The translations under genes were made by a program, and so were the position numbers. From positions 37,235,112 through 37,299,111 of the forward strand of contig NC_041002.1 in assembly GCF_004193775.1 (NCBI RefSeq): DNA of 64,000 bases, in the 5' to 3' direction. The stretch is from Glycine soja. Its lineage: Eukaryota > Streptophyta > Magnoliopsida > Fabales > Fabaceae. Shown one piece after another: positions 23,546 to 35,600 of this stretch. How positions within the stretch are numbered: the stretch's first letter is position 1; each line of letters begins with the position of its first letter. The notes below the pieces were generated by a model. The model saw nothing but the letters and a program-made list of their open reading frames with translations. It was not told where the DNA came from and did not search any database.

Positions 23546-24634
23546 ATGAATTGGAGGGTTAAGACAAAAAAATACTAATATTACCCAACTAAAGGAGTAT
23601 CTATTGTTGGATACATGTGGTCTCAACAAAAAATAGTAATAACAATAATAACAAAAATTAATTAATGAAATTAACATTTTTATTTTATTTATTTCATTGG
23701 TTCCTTGGAATAGAGTTGGAAAGTGGCCATGGGTATGTTCACAATTAGCTTAAATAGTAATTTGAACATGTTAGTGTAATGTCGGGTTCTTACATATTGT
23801 TGTGTTTTATTTTCACTCAAATGTTTCCTAGGAAATTTCCCAATAGGTCTCATTCCAAAATTACTCCAAATCAAACATATTCAATGTAACATTGAATCAC
23901 CTTCATGAATAATGATTGTCCCAACAAACTAGCACAAGTCTTTTCTACATTCTTTGTCCTTACTCATATGTTTCTAAGAAAACTTCTTAGGAGGTCACTC
24001 GCCCCAAAGTCATATAGTGCCACAATCGCACAAAAGTGATATTGTGATTAAGGATTATTTGTACTCAATGTTTCTAAAGTTATTAATGAAACTACATTTG
24101 CTTCTACTTATATGGTTGACTTGTATGATATGTGACATTCTAGATTAAGACACACAAATTCCTCTTATGTTATTAAAATGCAATGAATAGGCCTAATTAA
24201 TCTACATGATAAATAAAAAAAATGCGATATATGTGTTGAATAAAAATTAGCCAAAACACATTGTCCTTTTGTACAATGTGAATTTGAACTACATGGATTA
24301 ATTCATTATAATTTATAGCCATTTTTTTTTATAAAAAAATCATGTTTAGAGGAGGTGAAAGTTATTTTATAACATTTATAGATGATTTTCTATAGATATA
24401 CGGAAGTATATTTAGTTGACATAATTAAATGATAGGGGTGGCGAATACAATATGTTTAATGATTTTTGTATGCTTTTTGTTTAATGATTTGTGAAAAGGA
24501 AGGTATTATTCATGAAGTAACCCACCTTATTCTAAAATACCTTAGTTTAGGATCTAAATTAATTAACATATACCATAATTCACCAATATTTTTTTTTACT
24601 AAATTCACCGATACTTATGTTTTTGGTCATTTAA
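23546..24634. other. Intergenic, nothing recognised
   Basis: AT-rich sequence without supported ORFs, RNA genes or clear repeat ends. Confidence 0.5.
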
Positions 24635-25065
24635 ATTTGGGTCACTTTTGTTCCCCAAATTTAAATTTGCTCTTTTAGTCTTCAATTTTTTTTTTTAAAA
24701 ATGTTCTTTTTAATTCATCTCTATAAAAAAATAAGCATTCCAGTGACTCCAAAATCAATTTGAGATTATTTTTATGGAGAAAAATTAAAAAAAATTGAGG
24801 GTTAAAAAATAAATTTAAATTTGGAGGACCAAAAACAAAAATGATAAAAAACATTTGGGTCACTTTTGTTCCCCAAATTTAAATTTGCTTTTTTTAGTTT
24901 TCCATTTAAAAAAATGTTTTTTTAGTTCATCTATATATATAAAAAAAATAAACATTCCAGCCACTCTAAAATCAATTTTATGGAGAGAAGATAATTTTTT
25001 TAATATAAATTTAGGATTAAAAATAAATTAAATTTGGAAGACTAAAAAAAAAAAAAAGCAATTTG
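24635..25065. repeat. Tandem duplication of a 218-base inverted-repeat unit
   Basis: Two adjacent copies start at 24635 and 24853, both with ATTTGGGTCACTTTTGTTCC followed by CCAAATTTAAATTTGCT. Each unit is internally palindromic: the leading 'CCAAATTTAAATTTG' is answered by 'AAATTTAAATTTGGAGGACC' near the unit's end. The second copy has small indels and has lost part of its right arm. Confidence 0.75.
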
Positions 25066-25229
25066 ATGGATCATAACATAATTTTTTTGATATATAAAAC
25101 ATAATTAAGCAAGCCTTATGTTAATTAATTATCACAACAGTTTTAGTTTAATAAAATACTTGTAGCACAATTATTTTAACTTTGAAAAACTCAATTTAAC
25201 TAATATATATGCATATAATAAAGAGTTTA

Positions 25230-25375
25230 ATAGTATAAAATAGTTTTATACTGTCATCCAATCACAAATCACCGATTAAATTACTTTGAGATAATTATTT
25301 TAAAAATCAACAAAACGTACATGATGAGATGTGATTGGTTGATTGTGTAAAATTTTTTATATTGTTAGTAAGTGT
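25230..25375. mobile_element. Small foldback (MITE-like) element, family B
   Basis: The left end (ATAAAATAGTTTTATACTGT, then CATCCAATCACA) and the right end (TGTGATTGGTTGATTGTGTA, then AAATTTTTTATATTGTT) are inverted copies. A partial relative (GATGACAATGTAAAATTTTT) lies at 44236-44275. Confidence 0.5.
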
Positions 25376-25909
25376 ATAACGCTTCTTCTCTATAATAAAT
25401 ATAACTATAATCTCTTTAAAAAATATAGTTACAAGCATTTTTGGTAACCATGCTATTATTACAAAATATTCATTGACCTTGCGAATAACAAATCTCCATT
25501 GAAGAACTTGGTTGACCACCTCTAGAAGGATTCTCTTCTCCCAATCAAGTTTCTTTTTTCATGCACAAAGGAGACTAAGTCCAATACCTATAAAGTGATA
25601 AAAAATTATTTTAGTTATAAAGAATATGGTATTAATTTCGATCAAGCTATAAGATAATATTGGTTATTCAGATTTTTCTTCTGCAAAGTAAAATAAAGAG
25701 TGCGTTAATTTTTACACTCTTGGAAAATTAATTTTGAGAAAGAAAATTTTTCACAAAACAAATACAGAAAAATGTACACACAGTAAATAAGTAGGTGTAA
25801 TAAGCAATTTCCTTCACCCAGTCCGTTTCCAAAAATTTCCTCCCCCAAAGTTCACATGTTCTTCTTCTTGTTCTTCCTCCGGTATACTTCTGTTCTCATT
25901 TCCCGAACC

Positions 25910-27417
25910 ATGCTTCCCCGTGTCTTTCGACTTTCAACCCCGTCAGCACCGCAGCGACTCTCTCTCTCTCTCTTCCCATTTCTCAAACGACTCGTCGTCG
26001 CACCCCTCTCACTCTGGGGAGACTCCAAAACGATGCCGTTATGGGCCCCACTCAAGCCAACCCTCAACACCAAGCCCCTCAACATAACCGTCTCCTCGCT
26101 CTGCAAGGCGAAGCAAATCCCCAAAGCCAAAACGGCAATCGTCGATGGCATACGACTTGGCTTGCTCCCCGACGCGGTCACCTACAACCCCCTAATCGAC
26201 GCCTACTGTCGTTTCGCCACCCTCGATGTTGCTTACTCCGTCCTCGCGCCAATGCACGACGCCGGCATTCCACACGACATCGTTTCTTTCAACATGCTGA
26301 TCTCTGGCGCAGTCAGAAAGTCTCTCTTCTCGAAGTCCCTCGACCTGTTCGACGAAATGCTCAACAGAGGCATATGGCCCGACGCGTGGAGCCACACCAT
26401 TTTGATGCACTGTTTGTTCTAATTGGGAAAGCCCGACGAGGCAAATCATGTTTTCAAAGAAATCGTGCTCCGCGGCGAGGTTCACGCCACTACCTACAAC
26501 GTTATGATTAATGGTTTGTGCAAGAACGTTTACGTAGGCAATGGTTTGAGCTTGTTCAGGAATTTGCAGAGACATGGATTTGTGCCGCAGGTTTTGACCT
26601 ACAATGCGCTTATCAATGGGCTCTGCAAGGCGAGGAGGCTGAAGGACTCGAGGAAAGTGATGAAGGAGTTCGGAGAGTACGGCTACGAGCCGGATGCGGT
26701 TACTTATACTACTGTCATGACGTGCTGTTTCGGTGCCAGTTGTTCCAGGAGGGGTTGTAGATTTTGTCGGAGATGAGGAGTTTGGGGTTTGCTTTCGATG
26801 GATTCGCGTATTGCATGGTGATCGCAGCGATGATCAAGACCGGCCGGATGCAGGAGGCCGAGGAGATATTTGAGATGATGGTGAGTTCTGGTGTGAGGCA
26901 GGATCTTGTGTCATATAATACTTTGATTAATCTTTATTGCAGGCAGGGGAGGCTTGATGATGTGTTGAGGTTGTTGGATGAGATAGAGGGGAAAGGTTTG
27001 GAGTGTGATCAGTATACACATACTATTATTGTTGATGGATTGTGTCAGGCTGGTAATTTTGTTGGGGCTCAGAGGCATTTGAATTATATGAATACGCTGG
27101 GGTTTGGATATAATTTGGTTGCGTTTAATTGTTTGCTTAATGGTTTGGGGAAGGTCGGGTATATTGATCATGCTTTGAGGTTGTTTAAGGTGATGGAGGT
27201 GAAGGATTCTTTTACTTATACTATAGTGGTGCACAACCTTTGCAGGGCAAAGCAGTTCCTTTGCGCATCCAAGGTTTTGGTTTCGTGTTTGAAGTGTGGG
27301 TATCAGGTGTTGAGGGCCACTCAGCGGGAGGTTATTGTTTGTCTCCAGAGTATTGGGTATGCAAATGAAGCGAGGAGAGTTAAGTCGAGGATCAGGTTGG
27401 CACAGTTCGTGCCTTGA
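25910..27417 (+). pseudogene. Pentatricopeptide repeat (PPR, P-type) protein, disabled
   Basis: The frames join into one intronless P-class PPR protein of about 500 residues, resembling Arabidopsis At4g17915-like proteins as I recall the family. The N-terminus from ATG 25910 (MLPRVFRLSTPSAPQRLSL) is rich in Arg and Ser without acidic residues, as in mitochondrial targeting peptides. An in-frame ATG also lies at 25856. PPR motifs repeat every ~35 residues ('DAVTYNPLIDAYCR', 'DIVSFNMLISGAVRK', 'QVLTYNALINGLCKAR', 'DLVSYNTLINLYCRQGR', 'YTHTIIVDGLCQAG'). Three lesions break it: an in-frame TAA at 26420-26422 ('HCLF*LGKPDEA'), a one-base loss near 26735, and a TAG at 26758-26760 where Glu is expected ('EGL*ILSEM'). 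After these the frame is open to 27417. The first 170 codons could still be translated. PPR proteins bind organellar RNA, but this copy should not. Confidence 0.8.
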
Positions 27418-28480
27418 TTGTGTGGCAGTTGCTGTAGGGAAGATTGGATGTGTGGTGATTATTCGAGGGACCTTTGGTTGGACTGAAGTCAGTGAACAAA
27501 AGAATGGAACTCTGATCCTGGGGTCTCGTGATTGATGATTGGCAATTCAGCATAACTGTCGTTGCAAGGGAGACTATTATGGTTGTGCTGCAGGACATTT
27601 GGTAAGTTACTGTTTAGGTAGACAAACTGCTTTGTCTTTTGGTTATTGTATCTTGGTCTTGCTGGATAAATGCCTCTTGTTGTAATTGCTGAGTGATGTT
27701 GACTAATTAAGTTCTTGTGAACCAGATGGAAACTATACAGTAATGCACAAGATTACCAAATTTGAAACGATGGAAACTGGAAATTTGGTACTTGTGGACA
27801 ATGCTTGGTGTGCATTTGGATAATTTGAAAGGTTTGCTATGATTCATATTAGAGACCCAATATGAATCATAGTGGGTTCCAAACTTATGAAAATCATAAT
27901 TCATGCATGCTGTTTAAGTTCAAATATTACCACTTATTTTATTTAGAACATGCCACAATTAATGTTCTAACCAGCTAGACATTCCAACATTCTACAATTT
28001 TATGGTGGCAAAATAGTAAGTACTAAGCAATGTTCTGATTTATGAATTGACAAATATCCATAGTCTACCACTTATTCTTAAAATATTTTTAAATTTTTCT
28101 AGATATTTTGTTTGTGTTTCCAGGATGGTGACTGAATCTCATATATATGTCCATTCTGCTTCAATTGAGAAATACATTAATAAAAACATTCTTTAACACT
28201 CTTTTCATAGTTGAACACAAATTAAACTGCTGCAATAAACAAGACATCTTTGCACATTATGCCTTTATCACATAATTTATTGTCAAAATTTGCGTTGCCA
28301 TTATTTGCATCACCAAAATGTAGTCCACAACATTTCAATCACATGCTTGAGATGCTTTGTAACATGAACTTTGAAGCAAAGTTGAATTATTAGACGCATA
28401 GTTATGCAAAACTGTTTGGCAAAACACCAAAAGATCACTTGTGTATGTGTGTAATGCTGATCAATTAAAAGAATTAGTAC
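27418..28480. other. Intergenic between the PPR and DUF674 pseudogenes
   Basis: No counterpart of DUF674 exons 2 or 3 could be read here on the minus strand, although they would be expected here. No other gene or clear repeat was seen. Confidence 0.5.
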
Positions 28481-29116
28481 CTCATCTAAGCCAACATTTA
28501 GGGACATTTTTGTCATTGTAGAAGCTCTTGTAGCCAAGTTGGACAAGTTGCTGAACAGTGTTACCAGGAGAGCTTGGTAGCACCTTTAAATCATCAAAAA
28601 TCAAGTACATGATTTTCCACTTAACAAAAACACCATCCCCACGAGTCCCTTCATTAGAATCTTCATTCAGCATTCTTTCTTTGTCCATCAATTTCCCACA
28701 GTAGCAACTAGTCTCAGCAAAAGTACTCAAGAACAAATAACCATCCTTTTGACATTTGTTGCTACACATGAAGTACTTCGTGGGCTCTGTATCATCCACT
28801 TTCAGCTTCTGCTTCTGGCAAAGTGCTTCACAGGAATTGCAGGAAAAAGCAACATTCTCTTGCAAATATGGTTCCAGAAAACCTCATCCCTAAAATTCTC
28901 CACGCTATGGTACAAATTGTTGATGCAACCAATCTTTTGTGCTTCATCGTGCCCTTGCTTCTTTGAAACAAGCCTTGTGATAGTTCCCATTGGAAGGGTG
29001 AGAAAACCGAATAAAATGTCTATCAAGTCTCCATTTGCTTCAGCCACAACCACACGGTTTCTTTCTTTGTCCACCCAAAGGCTCAAGGGGAGCTTCAGTT
29101 CTTGCTCGGAAGCCAT
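28481..29116 (-). pseudogene. DUF674 pseudogene (exon 1 only, two frameshifts)
   Basis: This is a close relative of exon 1 of the gene at 5884-5246, starting at the same codon (MASEQELKLP, ATG at 29116) and ending at the same GT donor (28480). It is 636 bases against 639. One base is missing near 28840 (after 'CKRMLLFP') and two near 28520 (after 'LVQLGYK'), so the start frame ends after about 104 residues, while the middle is readable in another frame ('CEALCQKQKLKVDDTEPTKY'). Exons 2 and 3 are absent downstream. The 5' UTR and some promoter sequence are also shared with the intact gene, which points to a DNA-level duplication rather than retroposition. Confidence 0.85.
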
Positions 29117-29447
29117 GCAAACAAAATCACAGAAAAACTAAGGAACATAAAAGCAGATTTAGTACAAAGAGTTACTATATCTCAGATGATTTTGTTGGAG
29201 GAAGGGAAAATATATAAAAGAGGATTTCTATTTGTTGGCACACTTGTCACTAGAGTAGAAGGTGACCCGTAAGTTTCTAAACATTATTACACATTACTCT
29301 ATGCATTATCTTTAGGAACTACTAAATGTTAAGTGCCTTGATATATGCGTAACTTTTTCATGTAATAAGGAAATGACTGTAAGTGAATGGTCAGTTATTT
29401 AATAAATATATGACTTTCTAATTTTTTTTTATTTACTTCATTTGTAC

Positions 29448-29600
29448 TCCTTCCGTCCTATTATAATTATCGTACAAGAGAAAACAATTTATCTCAAAAT
29501 CATTGTCATTTTACCTTTTTAATGTAATATTAATTATCTTTTTTCACTTATATACCTTATAATATTAATGATATACAATAAAATCTATAAATGAATTACT
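29448..29600. mobile_element. Stowaway-like MITE end (partial)
   Basis: TA followed by CTCCTTCCGTCCTATTATAA is the characteristic terminus of Stowaway/mariner-type MITEs. The matching inverted terminus is not found to the right, so the element appears truncated. The right edge is approximate. Confidence 0.6.
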
Positions 29601-29870
29601 GGTGATATAAGGTTAATTTTGTAAAGTTACTACTCTTTCATCTATTTATTGTTTTTTCTTGGTCTATTCAATTTTTTTTATTGAAAAATGTTAGTTGTTA
29701 GTTTTGTTAAAAATATTAGTTGGGGAGATTTGAACATGCAATCTCTCCTCCCTCCCTTCTCCCTTCACTCTTCCCCAATCATTAAGTTAACCTTATATCT
29801 CCTATAAGAATTGGAATAGAGAAGTGCATATAACATGCCCATTTGTTTCCACAAACAAGGTCATAAAAGT

Positions 29871-29985
29871 TACTCCCTCCATCCCATTATAATTGTTGTG
29901 TAAGAAAAAAATTGTCTTAAAATAATTGTCATTTTAGTTTTTCAATGTAATATTAATTACTTTTTTCACTTATATGTTAACTGTT
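29871..29985. mobile_element. Second Stowaway-like MITE end (partial)
   Basis: TACTCCCTCCATCCCATTAT, continuing 'AATTGTTGTGTAAGAAAA' and 'CAATGTAATATTAATTAC', repeats 29446-29560 in the same direction about 425 bases away. It sits inside sequence shared with the promoter of the intact DUF674 gene, so it inserted after that duplication. The right terminus is missing. Confidence 0.6.
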
Positions 29986-30000
29986 GTAAGACCAGGTGAG

Positions 30001-31569
30001 TGTGACAACTTGGCAATGCATGCTGCATGTTATGAATATGAATTGTTACGATGTTGATTATGAACTGTCATGCTTTGGGATTGAGTCTAGGAGTCGACCC
30101 TCGGCAAAATTTATTTGGAATGTCTTGTAATGATTTAATGATTGGATATGTTGTGATGAATGCTTTTGGTAAAGTGGTATTTTCCACTTAAAGGGCCATG
30201 TTGATGATGACTCAAAGAGGGAAACAAATTAATTTCCCTCCCTTCTTGTTATGTTTGTTTGAGCACGATGGAGGATACTTGCAGTTGGGAGTTTCATGAG
30301 GATCGACATGCATTACGAGGAAGGAATGAACGGACGAGGTAATGATATTGTGTTGAAATTAGAGAGATTGTTGTGTTGGGAGTTGGGGCATGACCTTATA
30401 CTCAGTGGGAATATACTCTCTATCTAATGCCTATTCACAAGTACCAACGTGACCGTTGTTCATGCTTCTCATCATGAAGAATGAGTGAGGGTTTGTTAGG
30501 TGAGGGTGGATGACACACAATATGTACACTCGGGGAAAATCTAAACGATTCAAAGGAACCTGGGGGAATGTTGAGTGGTGATAACCCAACTAAGGTTATT
30601 TTCCTATTAGTTTAGGGGACTCGTGGGCCTCACTTGGCATTCCTGACTAGAGTGGAGCTATATCCATGGTTGGTGAGAGTGCCATGTCTAATGTGGACAT
30701 GTGATATGTCCTCCTAATTTCCATTCATATGTTGCATAAGACCATAAAGGTCTAGGAGGCTTAGTGGCGATGTTAGGCCCAAGGTAGTAACAATGTGAGA
30801 GTAAAATGTAGAATAAGATGTCGTGAGTGATGTATGCTATTAAACCACATGTGGTGGTTGTTAGATCATATGTGAGACTTAACGTTTGTGTTTGTGATTT
30901 TGAAAGGGATGGAGTACTCACCCCTTACACCAATATTTTTAGGCTCAGATGATGAGCACCAGGATGGATCTTCGCTTGTGGGTTAGCATGTGTGGAAGAG
31001 TTCTTTGGGTTCACTTTCGTCTGGCATGTATCTTCTTAATGGTGTGGTTGGTTCGCAGGGCTTGGATAGATGGTTGCTCTAAGACTTAGGTTTTCTTGTT
31101 TGGTGTATTGATTTGAATAGACCTAGGTTTCAAGAACTTTTATATGTGTTCAGTGATCTTATTTACTTACTATTTACCTTTGATACTTATTTACTTATGT
31201 TTGGTGGCCATAGAGGCTCATCTCAGATCTTTATATATACACATGATGTTATTTCAAAGATGCAAGGTGTTATACTTAAAGTTTAAATATTTATGATGTA
31301 TATCAACTTGTGCCTTTAAATGAAACAACATTTTCTAAATATACATGTTGCATACGATTTTGAAAATAGACTACTTCCTTTTTAAGTTAATAGCTTTAAT
31401 TAAAAAGAAAAGGGTTGATGAGCCTTCATAAAAAGTTTTATTTCAGTGAAAAATTTATCATTTTTTTTCTAGTACGACATTTATGAAAAGACTTTGAACT
31501 CACTTGTTTATAAAGATAAAGAAAAGGTATTTGAAATGTATTTGTAAACCCATATTTTAGGGTGTTACA
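30001..31569. mobile_element. Probable solo LTR (about 1.57 kb)
   Basis: The stretch starts TGTGACAAC and ends GGGTGTTACA (TG...CA ends). It is flanked by TGAG on both sides (29997-30000 and 31570-31573) and differs from its surroundings in having higher GC and no A/T runs. No ORF with a retrotransposon motif is present. This fits a solo LTR left by recombination between two LTRs. A 5-base duplication would be usual, and only 4 bases match. The orientation is unknown. Confidence 0.45.
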
Positions 31570-32285
31570 TGAGCTCAAGTAAACAAAGGAGCAAACAATA
31601 CAAATATCTGAAAGATTACAACATTTTTGTCAAAGCTTAAACTACTCTTACTTAAAGGAAAACACATAGAAACCTTCAAACGTAGCTTGGACAAATATTG
31701 TAATTTGGGCTTTGTAACTTCAAGAAGGTTGTTCACAGGGAAGAGTGTAATTTTCAGTTTCAGAATAAAATAAGTTGTCTAATACAACAAAATAAGATGA
31801 AAAATTGAAATTTGAACAACAAAATATTTCTCAAATCTGTCTCCCTTCTTAACTATGATACATTGTCAACTTCAAAGTTCAAACACCACTGATATGATGC
31901 CATTAAAATGCTAGTAAGTAGAAAAATGTCATTGAAGTTATATTTTTCTAAAAGAACAAAAAATGTAAAGAAAATCAATTGTAGGAAAAGTATTTTGAAT
32001 TCTCAATTGAAGCATAGATGGTGATCATTGAGTTTTGATTAATACTTTCATAATTTAGGGTGTGTTTGTTTTAACGTTAGGTTGGAGAACCCATATTCCA
32101 ATGCACACTTTGTAAGAAGTAGAAATTTGGAGCTTTTGGTTAAACATTTATTTGGGGGCCTCCCAACAAAAAAAAATGCACTTAAACTATTGATGTTAGG
32201 ACTCCAGGAGGTGAAAAAGAAAAATCTAATACAAATATAGAGGAGAAATCCTAAAATTTATTTGACTGTTTGAATGCATAAAATT
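31570..32285. other. Intergenic 3' of the NBS-LRR pseudogene
   Basis: AT-rich DNA. Nothing is recognised. Confidence 0.5.
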
Positions 32286-35200
32286 CTATTTTTTTTTTAA
32301 AATATATATACGAAGGAAGGAATAGAATCCACAATATACCTTAATTGGAAATATGATCATAATGTTTACCGCCAACTGAGATATAGGGAATGTGAGCCAT
32401 GTTTGGGAAACCTCTCCTGTTTCTTTCTCAAATCGTTTCTCTACCTCTGGATGGAAACCGAAAATTGTCAATTGTTGCAGACTGGTAAGTCTAACGCTCA
32501 TTGGAAGACACATCAACTTGGAAAAATAAAAAATACTCAATTCACAAAGCAAGGAAAGGTTTCCAAAGCAGTCAGGCAATGATTCTAACTTTGGAAATAT
32601 TCTTTAATCTTAACACCTTGAGGGAAGTCATATCTTGTAAAGCTAGCAAATCCTCCTCCTCTCTGCAATTGGAAATCCATAATTTCCAAAGGCGTTGAAA
32701 ATCTGTCGATACATTGAACCTACTACAATTAAATACAAAAAAAGAGTCCAACCCTTTCAGCAACACTTCCTCTCTTAAAAATTTAGGACAATCGACAATT
32801 CCAATCATGGAAAGGTGCGGGAACATGTTTTCCCCATACTCCCTTGATAACCTTTTAAACTTTGGTATATGATGGATGGTTTGAACTTCTAGGTCCCTAA
32901 AAACTACACCCCCATCATATGACTCCTCGTATAGGTATTCTACATGATTCATGTCTAATGTTAGAGTCTTTAGAGAAGGTAGTTTCCCCAATGTTGGAAG
33001 ACGTAAAGAGTTTTTGCAATTCAACAACTTTAAAATGGTTAAATATTTGAGAGAAGGACTAGACATCCATTGTGGGAAATGAACACCTTTATATCCTTCC
33101 ACATCTAATCTCCATTGTTATTGGGTATCAGTTTGAAGCACTTCAAGAATCTCCTCAACATTTTCCTGTAATTTGGAGTCTTCATTTGTTTCCCATGAGA
33201 ACCACAACTTATTTAATTGCTTGCTTGACATATTGGCATCGTTGGTATCCATTACGCTTTTTACATTTCCTAGATGCTTGATGTCAATATCTCCTTTAAG
33301 CTTCAGTGGTCCTAATTCTTTCAAACGAAACCCTTTTTCTTCGCCGGCAAACAACTTGGTCAAAATCCTTAGGGAAGTCAACATCCCTATCTGAGGAGGC
33401 ATGCTTGATAGTTCTTGGCAATCATTAAAAGATAGTTTCCATAGAGCTTTTAAGAATATCAAACTATTAGGAAACATTTTGAGATGATTGCAACGATCTA
33501 ATTTTAATATTTGGAAATTCCACAATTTAAATAGTGATTCTAGAAGATTTTTGAAACCACCCCAAGAAAGATTCAAGTACCTTAGATGTTTTAAAAGAAC
33601 TATTGAAGATGAAAATTTCTCTCTTTTAAAAAAATTGAGCACTTGCAAAGAATGACACTTTAACACATTAGGATGAAGAGAAAGTTAGTCACTATAGTGA
33701 TATGACAATATATATGTCCTTAAAGATTTGACTGGATACATCTGCACTGAATCAATGGATTCCTTGCCTACATTCTACGTTGACCTATGATTTGAGAGAT
33801 GGTGCATTCTTCCAGGCATAATAGTTACTCAATTATCTTTTTTAATGCAACAAACATCTTCTGCAACAGATTGTGCAAGATCATGAACAAGATCATGCAT
33901 CTTAAAACTTGTAACTTTGCCAAATTCTTTTGTCACAATATCTTGAAAAAATGATCTCCAATATAATTCATTGCAAACATCATCACCAACATCTTCAACA
34001 TCTAATCTTTCATTAGATGAAATGAATCCATTAGTCATCCAAAGTTCAATTAAATATTTCTTCCCTATGATTTCATCTTTGTGAAATATTGCACAATAAG
34101 CAAGACATTGTCTGTGCTCAATTGATAAATTTAAGTAACTAAATCGTAGGACAGGAATTATGGAGTTTTCATTGTGTGGTAACTCCAAAAGTTTGCTTTC
34201 CTTAACATTAAGCCACTAATTTTTGTTTCTTTTGAAGAGTAAATGACCTTTTAGGGCTTTGGCAGCAAGAGGCACTCCTTGACACTTTTGTATTATCTCC
34301 TTCCCTATGTCCTCAAGGTCTACCTGTTCATCCTTATTCGATCCAAAGGCTTGGTGTTTAAACAATTTCCAACAATACTTGTCGGGTAGAGTTGGTAATT
34401 CATAAGGACGTATTGTTCCCATGATTGTTGCAACCTTTGATTAACGAGTAATGACTAAAATGGAAGCATCCTTAGCCCCACAAACCAATACAAATTTCAA
34501 CCTCTCCCAATTCTCTTTCTTATTATCCCACACGTCATCTAAAACAAGCAACTATCTTTTTCTTTGAAGCATATCCCTAAGTTTTTTTTTTGTTGTGACC
34601 CTAGATCCAAATCCTTGTAGGAACGCCTAGATGCTGCTTTGATGATAGATTTTGTCATTCTCTCTAAACTGAAATCTTTTGAAACACGCACAAATTCTTA
34701 ACTCCAAGTGGTTGACTACTCCTGATTGAAGATGAATTGGACAAGTGTTGTTTTTCCAAGTCTACTTAAACCAATTATTGGATAGATAGATAAATCCTCA
34801 AAATCAAAAGCATCACCAACCAAAAATTCTAAAATTCTATCCTTATCTTCTTCTCTTCCACAGACTTTTGGTTTAGTGATGAGAGGGCCAATTCGGCGCC
34901 ACTCAAGGACTCCACTTATTCTCTCATGAACCATCTCAGTCAAATGAAACATAGTCCTTTCTTCACCAATTTCCATTAATCTCTCACTTATTGTTTTCAT
35001 GTTCTTAGCAATCTTGTAACAGAAAATAACACGCTTGGGATGAAATAATGATCAGCAAAAGCATTATACCTTGACTGATGGACCACACTTGACCCCTTGT
35101 AACTCCAATCCAAGTCCTTCATAGGCACCCTTGTCAATGATGTCATCTAGGATGTGAGCTGTATGTTTTAGGTTTTCGAGCCAATCTTTTATAGCCCTAT

Positions 35201-35363
35201 TTGAGAATTGTTTCTCCTCGGCATCTTCAAGTGTCTCCTTGATGGTAGTGAACAATCTAGAAATTTTTTCCAAGTGTTGATCAAAACCAATAAATATTAA
35301 CAACTCCTTTTGAACAAGTGAGTTCAAATTCCCATGCAAAGTGTCGAGGACAAACTCAGCCAT
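32286..35363 (-). pseudogene. CC-NBS-LRR (RGA-type) disease-resistance gene, decayed
   Basis: Read on the minus strand from ATG 35363 (MAEFVLDTL), the order is a complete coiled-coil NBS-LRR. It has an Rx-type N-domain ('TIKETLEDAEEKQFSNRAIK'), a P-loop (GLSRLGKTTL, about 34745, with Arg for the usual Gly), kinase 2 (LLVLDDVWDN, about 34540), an RNBS-B-like 'ASILVITR', GLPL as GVPLAAKAL (about 34270), MHD as MHDLVHDLAQS (about 33885), and leucine-rich repeats to 32286 ('LKHLRYLNLSWGGF', 'LPTLGKLPSLKTLTLDMN'). In-frame stops include 35064-35066, about 35052, 34213-34215 (before WLNVKES), 33826-33828 and 33115-33117. There is a frame change between the P-loop and GLPL blocks and a one-base shift near 32605. 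It would have been a cytoplasmic NLR immune receptor and now cannot make one. The earliest product would be only about 99 residues of N-domain. Confidence 0.85.
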
Positions 35364-35600
35364 ATTGTATCTCTGCAAGATTGAAATGCAAAAGGGATTG
35401 TATGAAGCAACAAGGAAGATGATGACTAACAAAGACAACTTTTGTGTGGGTAAGATGTCAAAAAGTTGGCTACTAATGAAGTAATATTGGAATAACTTTA
35501 AGCAAACTAAGTTTTCTCAAACCAATAAGGCAGGGATCACTTATGAGAAGTCTTGAATTAATCTATAGATGCGAAAGCAACTGCATGCACAAGGCACTGA

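Noticed and set aside
26911..27234. 107-codon minus-strand ORF
   Set aside because: Shadow of the PPR coding sequence on the opposite strand.
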